A stretch of 64,000 bases of DNA from Streptomonospora nanhaiensis (GCF_013410565.1 NZ_JACCFO010000001.1:6076001-6140000); one strand, 5' to 3'. Counted from the first letter of the stretch, positions 1-8,435 are shown. Translations and numbers: made by a program. The notes: a model not told the origin generated them from the sequence alone.

Positions 1-378
1 CGGCCCGAGCGCGTCTCGGTCATCGACACCGAGAGCGGCGAGCTGGAGCTGGTCGACCTGGGCACCAGCTACAGCTTCCGCTCGCTGGGGCGCGGCCCCG
101 AGGGAGAGGGGCTGGTGCTGGGCACCGACGGCGCGCTGCACGTGATCGACATGGCCGCCGGCGAGGTCACCGCCTCCCACCCCGTGGTGGGCGAGTGGAG
201 CGAGCCCCTGGAGTGGCAGGACCCCCGCCCCACGCTGTACGTGCGCGGGGGCACCGCCTATGTGACCGAGCCCGGCGAGAAGAAGGTCTACGCCGTGGAC
301 ATCGCCACCGGTGAGGTCACGACGGAGGCGGAGCTGCCGGAGGCGTCCAACGAGCTGACCGGCCTGCCCGCCGCCTGA
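1..378 (+). CDS. C-terminal part of a beta-propeller protein, possibly AztD-like zinc chaperone (5' end outside window)
   Basis: Frame 1 is open from the first base and gives 125 residues ending in TGA at 376-378. Seen: two repeats of the type VIDxxxGE and VYAVDIATGEV, typical of the last blades of a seven-bladed propeller (YVTN/PQQ style). The tail, with a T-E-P-G-E-K-K-V-Y-A-V-D strand followed by a N-E-L-T-G end, resembles my recollection of the C-termini of periplasmic zinc metallochaperones of the AztD family. That assignment is inference, because the signal peptide and His-rich loops that would decide it are upstream of the window. Alternative: any secreted YncE-like propeller. Confidence 0.55.
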   Translation, partial: RPERVSVIDTESGELELVDLGTSYSFRSLGRGPEGEGLVLGTDGALHVIDMAAGEVTASHPVVGEWSEPLEWQDPRPTLYVRGGTAYVTEPGEKKVYAVDIATGEVTTEAELPEASNELTGLPAA

Positions 379-434
379 GCGGCGGTCCCGCAACAGCGGC
401 CGTGACCACTGCCGGGCACGCGGGCGCCCCCCTC

Positions 435-770
435 TCAGGGCGCCTGCGTGCCCGCCGGGTCCGCGCCGGGCAGCGGTTCGGGCGCGCGCAGCCGGCCGCT
501 GACGAACACGCCCACGATCATCGCCACGCCCGGCAGCCCGACCCCGGCCGCCGCCCACTCCTGGCCGAGCAGGCCCAGGGTGATCGCCGTGCCGAGGATG
601 GCGAACAGCGACACCAGGCCGAAGACCTGGCCGCGCCCGGCGATCCGCGCGCGCAATTCCAGTTCGCGGTCGGCGCGGTCCTGCTCCCGGATGTCCATCG
701 CGACCTGGTGGTCGAACCGGAGGCGCTCCAGCTCCACCAGCCCGCCCGGGCCGTCCGTCTTCTCGGTCAC
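435..770 (-). CDS. DUF2335-like small membrane protein
   Basis: 111 residues from a GTG start whose GTGA overlaps the stop of the upstream kinase-like gene by 3 nt, so the two are translationally coupled. The N-terminal half (about residues 10-45) is a charged helix rich in Glu, Arg and Asp with a RFDHQVAMDIREQDRADRE-type pattern, as in DUF2335 proteins. Two hydrophobic segments follow at about 49-68 and 72-92, then a Pro-rich tail. No function is established. The coupling to a membrane-anchored pseudokinase suggests the two products act together at the membrane. Confidence 0.6.
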   Translation of the reverse strand: MTEKTDGPGGLVELERLRFDHQVAMDIREQDRADRELELRARIAGRGQVFGLVSLFAILGTAITLGLLGQEWAAAGVGLPGVAMIVGVFVSGRLRAPEPLPGADPAGTQAP

Positions 771-2428
771 TCCGAACTCTCCGACTCCGTGGAACCGCTG
801 GGGGGTGTGCCGCCGGCGCCGCCCCGGCGCCGGCGGCGGAGGGGGCGCATGCGTGTCAGGACGGCCGTCGGCACCGCGAGCCCGGCCGCCGCCACCGCGC
901 CCAGGACCGCGAGGACCAGGGGGGACGCCTGCTCGGAGGAGACGGTGCCCACCACCACGGCCAGGACCAGGGCGCCGGCCCCGGCGAGCAGGGCGGGGAG
1001 AAGACCGGTCCGCCGCCCCGCGCCCGCGTCCGTGTGCGCGGGCTCGGCGCTGGGCACGCCGGGCACGTCCGGGCCGACCGCCCAGGGCGGGGGCTCGGTC
1101 TCGCCGCCGGCGCGGGGGTCGGCCGTGTCGGACGGCCCTCGGCCCCCGTCGGCCGCGCCGTCGAGGTCGCGATCCAGGAGATAGAAGACCTCCTCGTCGC
1201 CCACAGGGTCGGCGGCGTCGGCGTACCCGGGGGACGGCGCGCCCGAGCGCGGCTCCGGGCGCCCCACCAGGCGGGGCGGCGGTGCGTGGCGGCGCGGCGG
1301 CGGGGCCAGGCGGGTGTCCAGGGCCGTCGCGCCGGACATGTCCCACGCGCTGAACGCGCCCCGGGCGGCGAGCCGCCGCCGCGCCGCTCGCGCGACCCGC
1401 GCGGGGCCGTCGCCGGCGGGCGGCGGGGGAGGGGGCGCGGGGCCGCGCCGCACGGGCGGGGCGGCCGGGACCACGGGCGGCCCCGGCAGCGGCACCAGGG
1501 TGGCGGGCCGGGCCTTGAGCCGGGCGTCCCGGGTCGCGCTGTCGGCGACGGAGCCCTGTGCCGGGTGCGCGTCGGCCACCTCACGGGCGACGGGATCGGG
1601 TAGCCAGCCTTCCCCGGGGAAGGGCGCCTCGACCGCTTCAAGCGCCTCGGCCAGTTCCGCCGCCGCAGGCCGCCGGTCGGGGTCCTTGTCCAGGGCCGCG
1701 CCGAGCGGGCCCACCAGCGCGGCGGGCACGCCCGCCAGGTCGGGGGCCGCGTAGATGACCCGGTAGGCCGCGGCCGTCTCCGGCTCGGCCGCGAACGGGG
1801 AGCGCCCCGTGGCGGCGTAGACCAGGACACAGGCCAGGGAGAACACGTCGGCGGCCGACCCGGCGGGCAGGCTCATCAGCGTCTCGGGGGGGAGGAAGTC
1901 CGGCGCGCCCAGTACCGCGCCGGTCATGGTCGCCCCGGCGGCCGCCGCGCGGACGACCGCGGGGGACACCAGGACCGGCCCGTCGGCGGCCACGGTGACA
2001 TCGGCGGGCAGCATCCGGCCGCGCAGCAGCCCTGCCGCGTGCTCGGCCGCCAGGCCCTCGGCCGCCCCGGCCCCGAGCACGGCCACCGTCGCGGCCGGCA
2101 GGGGGCCGTGCCGGCCGACCACCGCGTCCAGGGGCAGCCCGGCCACGAAGGCGGTGGCGACCCACGGGGGGTCGGCCATGGTGTCGGCGTCGAGCACGGC
2201 GGCGATGCGGGCGCCGGGGATCCGGCGCGCCGCGGCCACCTCCCGGGCCAGGCGGTGCCGCAGGTCGGGATCCTGCGCGATGGCCCCGTCCAGGAGTGTG
2301 ACGGCGACGCGTCCTCGCCCACGCCCGGCGGCCAGGTACGTCCGCCCGTACGGGCCCTCGCTCAGCCGCTCCAGCACGGTGTAGGGCCCCACCCGCAGGG
2401 GACCCTCGGGCCCCGGCGGCTCCGCCAT
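767..2428 (-). CDS. Membrane-anchored serine/threonine protein kinase-like protein, probable pseudokinase
   Basis: 553 residues from the ATG at 2428, chosen because GGAGGG lies 5 nt upstream. Residues about 15-275 follow the Hanks-kinase fold: a YTVLERLSEGPYGRTYLA glycine-loop region, a C-lobe ADVFSLACVLVYAATGRSPF helix and a DPDRRPAAAEL end motif. The catalytic residues are missing. The beta3 Lys of VAVK is Thr44, the HRD loop reads LRGRMLPADV (about 136-143) and the DFG position reads LVSPAVV. A Pro-rich linker follows, then two membrane helices near 475-530 and a basic/acidic tail. This looks like a scaffold or sensor rather than an active kinase. It forms a two-gene unit with the DUF2335-like gene. 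Confidence 0.75.
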   Translation of the reverse strand: MAEPPGPEGPLRVGPYTVLERLSEGPYGRTYLAAGRGRGRVAVTLLDGAIAQDPDLRHRLAREVAAARRIPGARIAAVLDADTMADPPWVATAFVAGLPLDAVVGRHGPLPAATVAVLGAGAAEGLAAEHAAGLLRGRMLPADVTVAADGPVLVSPAVVRAAAAGATMTGAVLGAPDFLPPETLMSLPAGSAADVFSLACVLVYAATGRSPFAAEPETAAAYRVIYAAPDLAGVPAALVGPLGAALDKDPDRRPAAAELAEALEAVEAPFPGEGWLPDPVAREVADAHPAQGSVADSATRDARLKARPATLVPLPGPPVVPAAPPVRRGPAPPPPPPAGDGPARVARAARRRLAARGAFSAWDMSGATALDTRLAPPPRRHAPPPRLVGRPEPRSGAPSPGYADAADPVGDEEVFYLLDRDLDGAADGGRGPSDTADPRAGGETEPPPWAVGPDVPGVPSAEPAHTDAGAGRRTGLLPALLAGAGALVLAVVVGTVSSEQASPLVLAVLGAVAAAGLAVPTAVLTRMRPLRRRRRGGAGGTPPSGSTESESSE

Positions 2429-2540
2429 GGCATCCCTCCGCTCCGGTGCGCGCTCCCTGCACCGCATCATCGCAAACCCGCGCCCGCGTTGACACCCGGA
2501 ACCGGACCGAGACCCCGGAGGCGCCCGCCGCCCCTCCCGA

Positions 2541-2583
2541 ACGCGTCCGGCCCCGCACCGGGGCGGTGCGGGGCCGGACGCGT
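2541..2583. terminator. Strong hairpin terminator
   Basis: A perfect 19-bp inverted repeat (2541-2559 with 2565-2583) around a 5-nt GGGGC loop, 35 nt beyond the stop of the DUF892 gene on the minus strand. Confidence 0.75.
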
Positions 2584-2617
2584 GTGCGGGGGTGAGGCGG
2601 GTGAAGGCCGGACCGCC

Positions 2618-3097
2618 TCAGCCCTTGGCGAGGGCGGCGCGCACCGTCATCGGCAGGCGCTCCTCCAGGAACCGCGCCATGTCCTCCTCCTGGCGCAGGA
2701 TCGGGGTGAGGCGCGCGGCGATCGCGTCCTCGCCCAGGCTGTGCGCGGCCTCGATCAGCGCGCGGTAGCAGGCGATCTCGAAGTGCTCGGCCGCGTAGTC
2801 GGCCAGCGCGTTCTTGACCAGGGTGTCCTTGAGCGGCTTGTTGAACACGGCCTGGCCGGTGCCGAACAGGTTGCCGACCACCGACTTGGCGCCCGAGACG
2901 CTGCCGCCCAGCGACTCCACGCACTCCCGCATGGTCTGCGCCTGCTCGCGGGTCTCGTCGATGTGGCGCAGGATGCGGGCGTGCACGTCGGGGTCGCCCT
3001 CGGCGTCCTTGGCGTGGGACTCCAGGGTCTCCTCCAGCGCCTTCTCCATGGCGTAGGCGTCGTTCAGCCAGACGACAAGATGCTCGCGGCTGTCCAT
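2618..3097 (-). CDS. Ferritin-like DUF892 (YciE/YciF-type) protein
   Basis: 159 residues from the ATG at 3097, which has an AGAGGGGG ribosome site; the longer upstream frame has no such site. The sequence is a four-helix bundle of the DUF892 family. It starts with HLVVWLNDAYAMEKALEETL, has the paired Glu/His pattern E-x6-Y and HIDETREQA, and ends with a final helix carrying LRQEEDMARFLEE. Relatives are stress-induced ferritin-like proteins of uncertain activity, often controlled by general-stress sigma factors. It is monocistronic and followed by a strong terminator at 2541-2583. Confidence 0.85.
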   Translation of the reverse strand: MDSREHLVVWLNDAYAMEKALEETLESHAKDAEGDPDVHARILRHIDETREQAQTMRECVESLGGSVSGAKSVVGNLFGTGQAVFNKPLKDTLVKNALADYAAEHFEIACYRALIEAAHSLGEDAIAARLTPILRQEEDMARFLEERLPMTVRAALAKG

Positions 3098-3334
3098 GCC
3101 GGTTACCCCCTCTGGTCGTTGCTCCGGCGTCGAATCCCGCACGGCCTTTGCCCGTGCGTGACGCTTCCTTGCGTGGGAGTTGCCCTAACCGGCGCCACCG
3201 GCCGCAAACACGCGCCCCGCCCAAGCCGCCGGTGGCGGACGGCCCCTTCGGGCGCGCGACCGGTGCTTCGGCGGGTGCGCCCGAAGGCCGCGCCTGCCGA
3301 GACCGGGAGCCCCCGCCCGAAGGAGGACCCGCCG

Positions 3335-3632
3335 ATGCGGGCCGTTCTCACCGCCCTGCCGTCCGCCGCGGCGCTGTCGGCCGCCGCCGCCGTGCCGGCG
3401 GACGCGCACGCCCAGGAGCGCGCCCTCGTCGTCTTCGCGCACGGCTAGGGCGGCAGCGCCGCCAACCACCCCGGACGCCGTGAGCCACACGACCTTCCGC
3501 TCGCCGTGCGACCTCATCGTCCGCCCCAGCGCCAACGTCGCCCTCACCGGCGCCGACAACCGCTACGCGGGCTGCGCGGGCCACACCGCCTTCCTCTCCG
3601 ACCCCGGGGTGTCGGCGCAGGTTCTGGCCTGA
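3335..3632 (+). pseudogene. Remnant of a secreted lipase (nonsense mutation plus internal deletion)
   Basis: An AAGGAGG ribosome site precedes ATG 3335. The frame gives an Ala-rich signal peptide and then ALVVFAHG, the oxyanion-loop HG of alpha/beta-hydrolase lipases. It then hits TAG at 3446-3448, where relatives have Tyr (TAC), and continues GGSAAN after it. About 35 nt later another frame (3480-3632) encodes a typical lipase C-terminus with conserved VRPSANVALTGADN and GHTAFLSDP, ending in TGA. Roughly the central 150-200 residues, including the catalytic Ser region, are gone. It looks like a recently inactivated exported lipase. Confidence 0.65.
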
Positions 3633-3645
3633 CCCCGGTCGGCGG

Positions 3646-3679
3646 GTGCGGAGCGCCCCCCGCGCGGGGCGCTCCGCAC
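3646..3679. terminator. Bidirectional hairpin terminator
   Basis: A perfect 14-bp stem (3646-3659 with 3666-3679) and a 6-nt loop, between the plus-strand lipase remnant and the minus-strand MFS gene, which ends 4 nt further on. Confidence 0.75.
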
Positions 3680-3682
3680 ACC

Positions 3683-5110
3683 TCAGCCCGCCTCCGGCCG
3701 CGCGCCCCCGCGCGCGGGCGCCCCGCGCAGCAGGAGCAGCAGGGCGGCCAGCGCGGCGGCGGCCGGCGCGCCCCACAGCAGCACGTCGGGCACGGCCGCC
3801 GCCGTCGCCTCCGGGCCGGCGGCACCCGCCAGTTCCCGGGTGAGCAGGCCGCTGAAGGCCGCCACACCCAGCGCGAGCCCCAGGCCGCGCACCACCACGG
3901 CCGCCGAGCTGACGGCGGCCAGGTCGGCCGGTGCGGCGGCGTTCTGCGCGGCCACCACCAGGTTCTGCATCAGCAGCCCGAACCCCGCGCCCAGCAGCGC
4001 GATCTCCGCGGCGAACACGGCGTAGGGCGTGCCGGGACCCAGCGCCCCCAGCAGGACGAAGCCCGCCGCCGCGACGACCGCCCCGGCCACCAGGACGGGG
4101 GTGAAGCGGCCGGTGGCGCCGACGCGCGACCCCGCCACCGTCGAGACCGCCATGAACACCAGCACGTAGGGGTTGAGGGCGAGCCCCGCCTGGGTGGCCC
4201 CCATGCCGTAGGCGGCCTGGAGGAAGGCGGGCAGGAAGAACACCGACCCGCCCAGCAGCACCCCCAGCAGCCCGCACGCCGGCAGCAGCACCCGCAGCGC
4301 GGGCACGGCGAACAGGCGCGGCGGCAGCAGCGGGTCGGGCGCACGGCGCTCCCGCCACACGAACAGCGCCGCCAGCACCGCCGCCGCCACCGCGAGGGCG
4401 GGTGCCGTGCCCGAGGTCCACGCCCAAGCGGTGCCGCCCCACTCGGCCACCAGCAGCACCGCCGTGGTCGCGCCCGCCAGCAGGGCGGCGCCGGCCAGGT
4501 CGGTGCGTCCGCCGCCGCCGGGCGGCCGGGGCAGGCGCAGCGCCCACGCCGTGAGCGCGAGGGCGAGCAGGCCCAGCGGCAGGTTGACGTGGAAGATCCA
4601 CCGCCAGCCCCAGGCGTCGGTGATGGCGCCGCCCGCCAGCGGCCCGCCCACGCTGGCCAGCGCGAACACCGCGCCGGTCAGCCCTTGTACCCGGCCGCGC
4701 AGCCGCTGGGGGTACAGCTCCGAGAGCGCGACGGTGGGCAGTACGAACAGCGCTCCGGCGCCGAGGCCCTGCACGGTGCGGGCCGCCACGAGCTGGGGCA
4801 GGGTCTGGGCCAGCCCGCACAGCGCCGAGCCCGCGAGGAAGACCGTGATGGCGGCGGTGAACACGGCGCGGCGGCCGAACCGGTCGCTGAGCCGGGCGTA
4901 GAGGGGCCCGGTGGCGGTGGAGGCCAGCAGGTAGGAGGTCACCACCCAGCCGATCCCGGCCATGCCGCCCAGGTCGGCGGCGATGGCGGGCAGGGCGATG
5001 GCCACCACCGTCTGGTCCAGCACCGACAGCAGCATGCCGATGAGCAGGCCGGCCGTCGCCGGGCCGGTGCGGGCGCGGACGGGCGCCCCGGCGGTCGCGG
5101 GCGCGGTCAC
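3683..5110 (-). CDS. MFS multidrug exporter, DHA2 (EmrB/QacA-like)
   Basis: 475 residues from GTG 5110, which overlaps the preceding reductase stop as GTGA. Seen: motif C-like LDQTVVAIALPAIAADL in helix 1, motif A RLSDRFGRRAVF in loop 2-3, and SVGGPLAGGAITDAWGWRWIFHVNLPLG in helices 5-6, all typical of 14-helix drug:proton antiporters. A hydrophilic DLAGA/ERRAPDPLLPPRLF segment lies mid-protein. It exports hydrophobic compounds across the inner membrane; the substrate is unknown. It is co-translated with a thioredoxin-reductase-like flavoprotein and sits behind a MerR regulator. This suggests a chemically induced detoxification unit for reactive or disulfide-bearing compounds. Confidence 0.85.
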   Translation of the reverse strand: MTAPATAGAPVRARTGPATAGLLIGMLLSVLDQTVVAIALPAIAADLGGMAGIGWVVTSYLLASTATGPLYARLSDRFGRRAVFTAAITVFLAGSALCGLAQTLPQLVAARTVQGLGAGALFVLPTVALSELYPQRLRGRVQGLTGAVFALASVGGPLAGGAITDAWGWRWIFHVNLPLGLLALALTAWALRLPRPPGGGGRTDLAGAALLAGATTAVLLVAEWGGTAWAWTSGTAPALAVAAAVLAALFVWRERRAPDPLLPPRLFAVPALRVLLPACGLLGVLLGGSVFFLPAFLQAAYGMGATQAGLALNPYVLVFMAVSTVAGSRVGATGRFTPVLVAGAVVAAAGFVLLGALGPGTPYAVFAAEIALLGAGFGLLMQNLVVAAQNAAAPADLAAVSSAAVVVRGLGLALGVAAFSGLLTRELAGAAGPEATAAAVPDVLLWGAPAAAALAALLLLLRGAPARGGARPEAG

Positions 5111-6099
5111 GACGGGCTCCCCGTGCGGGGGAAGGGGTGGGGCAGGCCGAAGTCGGCGCTGAGCAGGTCCTGGTCGATCGCGGCGCCGGCCACCGACCCG
5201 GACCCCGCCGCGACGGCGACCGCCGCCGCCGGCACGGGCAGGGTGGCGCGCCGCGCCATGTCGCCCGCCGCGTAGACCCCGGGGACGCTGGTCCGGTGGA
5301 ACTCGTCCACCTCCACGCAGCCGTCGGCGAAGACCGCGCAGCCCAGCCGGGCCGCCAGGCCGCTGCGCTGCCGGGGCGCGTTGACCACGAACACCGCGTC
5401 GGCGGCCAGGGGCGCCCCGCCCTCGAACGCCACCTGCTCCAGTTGCCCGCCGGTGCCCTCCAGGCGGACCACGGGTTCGCAGCGCACGGCCGCGCCCGCC
5501 GCCGCCAGCGCGGCGCGCGCGTCCGCGTCCAGGGGTTCGCCGCCGGTGCACAGCACGACCTCGGCCGCGAAGCGGCTCAGCTGGAGGGCCAGCCGCACGC
5601 GGGGCGGCGCCGCGCCGAGGACCGCCACGCGGCGGCCGGCGCACTCGTGGCCGTGGCAGTAGGGGCAGTGGAACGCGGAGCGCCCCCACAGCGCCTCCAC
5701 CCCGCGCGGGCCGGGCAGGTCGTCGGCCAGGCCGGTGGCCAGCAGCACCCGCCGCGCATCCGCCCTATCGCCGCCGGCCAGGACGACGGAGCAGCGGGGC
5801 TCGGCGGCGCCGTCCGCGCCCGCCGCGTCGACCGTGCCGTCCGCGCCCGCCCGCGCGAGGTCGGCCACCGCCCCCGAGCGCACCTCCACGCCGGGGTAGG
5901 CGGCGAGTTCGCGCCGCCCGATCGCGCGCAGCTCGCCCGGCGGCGTGCCGTCGCGGGTGAGGAAGTTGTGCACGTGCGCGGCTGGGGCGTTGCGCCCCTC
6001 GCCGCTGTCGATCAGGAGCACGGTCCGGTGGACCCGCCCCAGGGCCAGGGCCGCGGCCATACCGGCCGGGCCGCCGCCGACGATGACGGCGTCATACAT
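5107..6099 (-). CDS. Thioredoxin-reductase-like FAD/NAD(P) disulfide oxidoreductase
   Basis: 330 residues; ATG 6099 is preceded by a GGAGG site. FAD motif GGGPAGMAAALALGR is at 8-22, the redox pair CPYCHGHE at C145/C148, an NAD(P)-binding segment follows, and an AAGDMARRATLPVPAAAV FAD motif is near the end. The CPYCHG form, rather than CATCDG of true TrxB, is shared with thioredoxin-reductase-like proteins that also include dithiol oxidases such as GliT/HlmI. A role in thiol/disulfide chemistry of a small molecule is therefore as likely as reduction of thioredoxin. It overlaps the MFS gene by GTGA and is divergent from a MerR gene 63 nt away. Confidence 0.8.
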   Translation of the reverse strand: MYDAVIVGGGPAGMAAALALGRVHRTVLLIDSGEGRNAPAAHVHNFLTRDGTPPGELRAIGRRELAAYPGVEVRSGAVADLARAGADGTVDAAGADGAAEPRCSVVLAGGDRADARRVLLATGLADDLPGPRGVEALWGRSAFHCPYCHGHECAGRRVAVLGAAPPRVRLALQLSRFAAEVVLCTGGEPLDADARAALAAAGAAVRCEPVVRLEGTGGQLEQVAFEGGAPLAADAVFVVNAPRQRSGLAARLGCAVFADGCVEVDEFHRTSVPGVYAAGDMARRATLPVPAAAVAVAAGSGSVAGAAIDQDLLSADFGLPHPFPRTGSPS

Positions 6100-6162
6100 C
6101 GCTGCCTCCACATTCGCGGGGTTTCGCTTGACGTGGCGGCAATACTGCAAGTTAATGTCAAC
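6100..6162. promoter_or_regulatory. Divergent promoter region of merR and the reductase/MFS unit
   Basis: This AT-richer 63-nt gap contains TTGACG (6128-6133) and, about 18 nt later, TTAATG directly before the merR start at 6163. That spacing would make the merR transcript leaderless. An AATACTGCAAG/TTAATGTCAAC stretch is the likely MerR target. Assignment is by position and composition only. Confidence 0.4.
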
Positions 6163-6642
6163 ATGAAGTCAACTGAGACGCTGCGCATCGGCGAACTGGC
6201 CGAGCGCTTCGGCCTGGCCCCGCACGTCCTGCGGCACTGGGAGGCCATGGGCCTGCTGGAGCCCGCCGCCCGTGTCAGCGGCCGGCGCCGCTACACCGCC
6301 GACCACGCGGTGCGGGTCCTGACCATCCTGCGCGGCAAGGCGGCGGGCATGAGCCTGGAGCAGATCCGCGACGTCGTCACCGTGTCGGGGCGGGCCGAGC
6401 GGCGGGCGCTGCTGGCCCGCCACCACGCCGACCTCGACCGCCGCCTCCAGGAGTTGGCGGCGGCCAAGGCGCTGATCGAGCATCTGATGGAGTGCACCGC
6501 CGAGGACTTCACCCAGTGCCCGGCCTACCGCCGCCTCGCCGCCGACGCGGCCGGGCTCAGCGGCCTGAGCGGCGCCGACTGCGTGGTCGAGGAGTCCCGC
6601 GCGCACGGCGGCGCGGCCCCCGAGGCGACCGCGCCGCGCTGA
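6163..6642 (+). CDS. MerR-family transcriptional regulator
   Basis: 159 residues. The N-terminus LRIGELAERFGLAPHVLRHWE is the MerR winged helix with its RYY-like RRRYTADHAVRVL wing, followed by a dimerisation coiled coil about residues 80-125. A CTAEDFTQCPAYRRL segment near 110-125 has two Cys residues that could sense thiols or metals. It is divergent from the reductase/MFS pair and probably activates both by the usual MerR DNA-distortion mechanism. The start is probably leaderless because a -10-like element lies 6 nt upstream. Confidence 0.85.
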   Translation: MKSTETLRIGELAERFGLAPHVLRHWEAMGLLEPAARVSGRRRYTADHAVRVLTILRGKAAGMSLEQIRDVVTVSGRAERRALLARHHADLDRRLQELAAAKALIEHLMECTAEDFTQCPAYRRLAADAAGLSGLSGADCVVEESRAHGGAAPEATAPR

Positions 6643-6676
6643 CTCCGGGCACCGGGCGCCGGCGGGGGCGGGCGGC

Positions 6677-8317
6677 TCAGCCGCCCAGGCCCACCAGCGC
6701 CGCCATCAGCGGCAGCAGCAGGATGATCAGCACCGCGCCCACGACGTCGAACACGATCCCGGTGCGGATCATCCGGGGCAGGGCCACGCAGCCCGACCCG
6801 TAGACGATGGCGTTCTGCGGTGTGGAGACCGGCAGCATGAACCCGAAGGACGCCGCGAACGTGGCCGCCAGGGCCGGCACGAACGGGTCCACCCCGGCCG
6901 CGGCCGCCAGCGGGATGACGATCGGCACCACCACGGTGGCCGAGGACGTGTTGCTCGTCGTCTCCGACACCAGGATCGCCAGGAGCACCCCGAACGCGGT
7001 GATGGCGAAGACGCTGCCGATCCCCAGCCCGCTGGCCGCCCCCTCGCCGATGGTCTCGGCCAGGCCGGTGGAGGACAGCAGCGCGCCGAAGATGATGCCG
7101 GTGCCGAACAGCAGCACGGTGCCCCAGTCGATGCGGGCGGCGTCGCTCCAGTCCAGGGTCATGCGCCGCTGACCCCAGTCCACCGGCAGCACGAACAGCA
7201 GCGAGGCGCCGATGACCGCGACGATCCCCTCGTCCAGCCGCTCGTCCAGCAGCGTGTAGAGCGGCGCCTCGGTGCCCAGCACCAGGCCGGCCACGGCCGG
7301 GGCCAGCCACAGCACCACGGTGATGCCGAAGGCGATGACGGTGTTGCGCTCGGCGCGGCTCATCGGGCCCTGCTCGGCGCGCTGCTGGTGGATGTACTCG
7401 TTGACCCCCTCGATCCGGCGCACCTCGGGCCGGTTGAGCAGCAGCACCACCACGGCCAGGACCAGGAACATCGCCAGCACGATCGGCAGCGCCGCCGCCA
7501 TCCACTGGAGCATGGAGATGCGCTCGCCGGTGGCCTCCTCGATGAGGGCGCGGCCGATCAGGTTGGGCGGGGAGCCGATGGGGGTGAGCAGGCCGCCCAC
7601 GCTCGCGCCGTAGGCCAGCATCAGCATCAGCGCGGCGCCCACCCGCAGCCGGGTGGGGTCGAAGTCGGGGCGCACCTGGCCGCGCTCCTGCATCATTCCG
7701 GCGATGACCGTCAGGATGCCCAGTGCCGTGGGCATCAGCATCGCGACCGTGGCGGTGTTGGAGATGAAGCTGGAGACCAGGCAGGTGATCACGCCGAAGG
7801 CCAGCACGATCCGCAGGGTCGAGGACCCCACCCCGGGCAGGGCCAGGATGAAGAACGCCATGCGCCGGGCCACGCCGTGCTTGAGCATGGCCTGGGCGAT
7901 GATGAACACCCCGATGAAGGTGAACACCGTGGTGGAGCCGAACGGCGCCAGCACCTCGTCGGGCGGGGCGATGCCCAGCAGTACCACCGCCGCCACCCCG
8001 ATCAGGCCGCCGATGGGGATGGGCACGCTCTCGCAGATCCACAGCGCGATCACGCCCAGCAGCACGGCCGCCAGCGCCTGCTGGGTGGGGTCCATGTCCA
8101 GCGGCAGGAAGTAGAACACGAGCGCGGCCGCCGGCGCCAGGAACCAGCCCAGGGTGCGCCGGCCCGACTCGAAGCGCTCCTCGGCGGGGGAGAGGCGCTG
8201 CTCGGCCAGTTCCCGCTGCGACCGCCCGGCCAGCAGCGCCTGCTCCACGTCGGTCCGCGTGCCCGGACCGGGCGGCGGTGCGGGGGATCCGGGTTCGGGG
8301 GTGGACTCCGATGCCAT
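6677..8317 (-). CDS. DASS/SLC13 family dicarboxylate transporter
   Basis: 546 residues; AGGAGA precedes ATG 8317. Seen: two SNT motifs, SNTATVAML at about 186 and TSNTSSATVVVPI in the second half, which form the Na+/carboxylate sites of the NaDC/VcINDY fold. There are about 11-12 membrane helices and a hydrophilic first 55 residues. The family imports C4-dicarboxylates, tartrate or citrate with sodium. It is divergent from a LysR gene whose downstream neighbour is a tartrate/D-malate-type dehydrogenase, so tartrate or D-malate is the best substrate guess. Its promoter carries a CATAGG-N5-CCTATG site also found before the dehydrogenase. Confidence 0.85.
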   Translation of the reverse strand: MASESTPEPGSPAPPPGPGTRTDVEQALLAGRSQRELAEQRLSPAEERFESGRRTLGWFLAPAAALVFYFLPLDMDPTQQALAAVLLGVIALWICESVPIPIGGLIGVAAVVLLGIAPPDEVLAPFGSTTVFTFIGVFIIAQAMLKHGVARRMAFFILALPGVGSSTLRIVLAFGVITCLVSSFISNTATVAMLMPTALGILTVIAGMMQERGQVRPDFDPTRLRVGAALMLMLAYGASVGGLLTPIGSPPNLIGRALIEEATGERISMLQWMAAALPIVLAMFLVLAVVVLLLNRPEVRRIEGVNEYIHQQRAEQGPMSRAERNTVIAFGITVVLWLAPAVAGLVLGTEAPLYTLLDERLDEGIVAVIGASLLFVLPVDWGQRRMTLDWSDAARIDWGTVLLFGTGIIFGALLSSTGLAETIGEGAASGLGIGSVFAITAFGVLLAILVSETTSNTSSATVVVPIVIPLAAAAGVDPFVPALAATFAASFGFMLPVSTPQNAIVYGSGCVALPRMIRTGIVFDVVGAVLIILLLPLMAALVGLGG

Positions 8318-8399
8318 GGGGGGTCTCCTTTGGTCGGTTCGCCTGGATCACTCTCACGTGTGACCGCGGACACGTCAATGACGGAGACGCTCTGACACC

Positions 8400-8416
8400 C
8401 ATAGGCTGGCCCTATG
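8400..8416. promoter_or_regulatory. LysR-type operator, site 1
   Basis: CATAGG-CTGGC-CCTATG, a perfect 6-bp inverted repeat containing the T-N11-A LysR signature. It lies in the gap between the divergent DASS transporter and lysR, 20 nt before the lysR start. An identical pair of arms recurs at 9337-9353. Confidence 0.65.
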
Positions 8417-8435
8417 AATCAGGAGGAGGAGTGAC

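Noticed and set aside
3120-3150. tRNA-like T-loop sequence GTCGAATCCCGC
   Set aside because: No acceptor, anticodon or D-arm pairing around it.
6670-6686. GGGCGGC/GCCGCCC hairpin as terminator of the DASS transporter gene
   Set aside because: Its loop is the stop codon itself and half of the stem lies in coding sequence, so it is more likely a coincidence of GC-rich codons.
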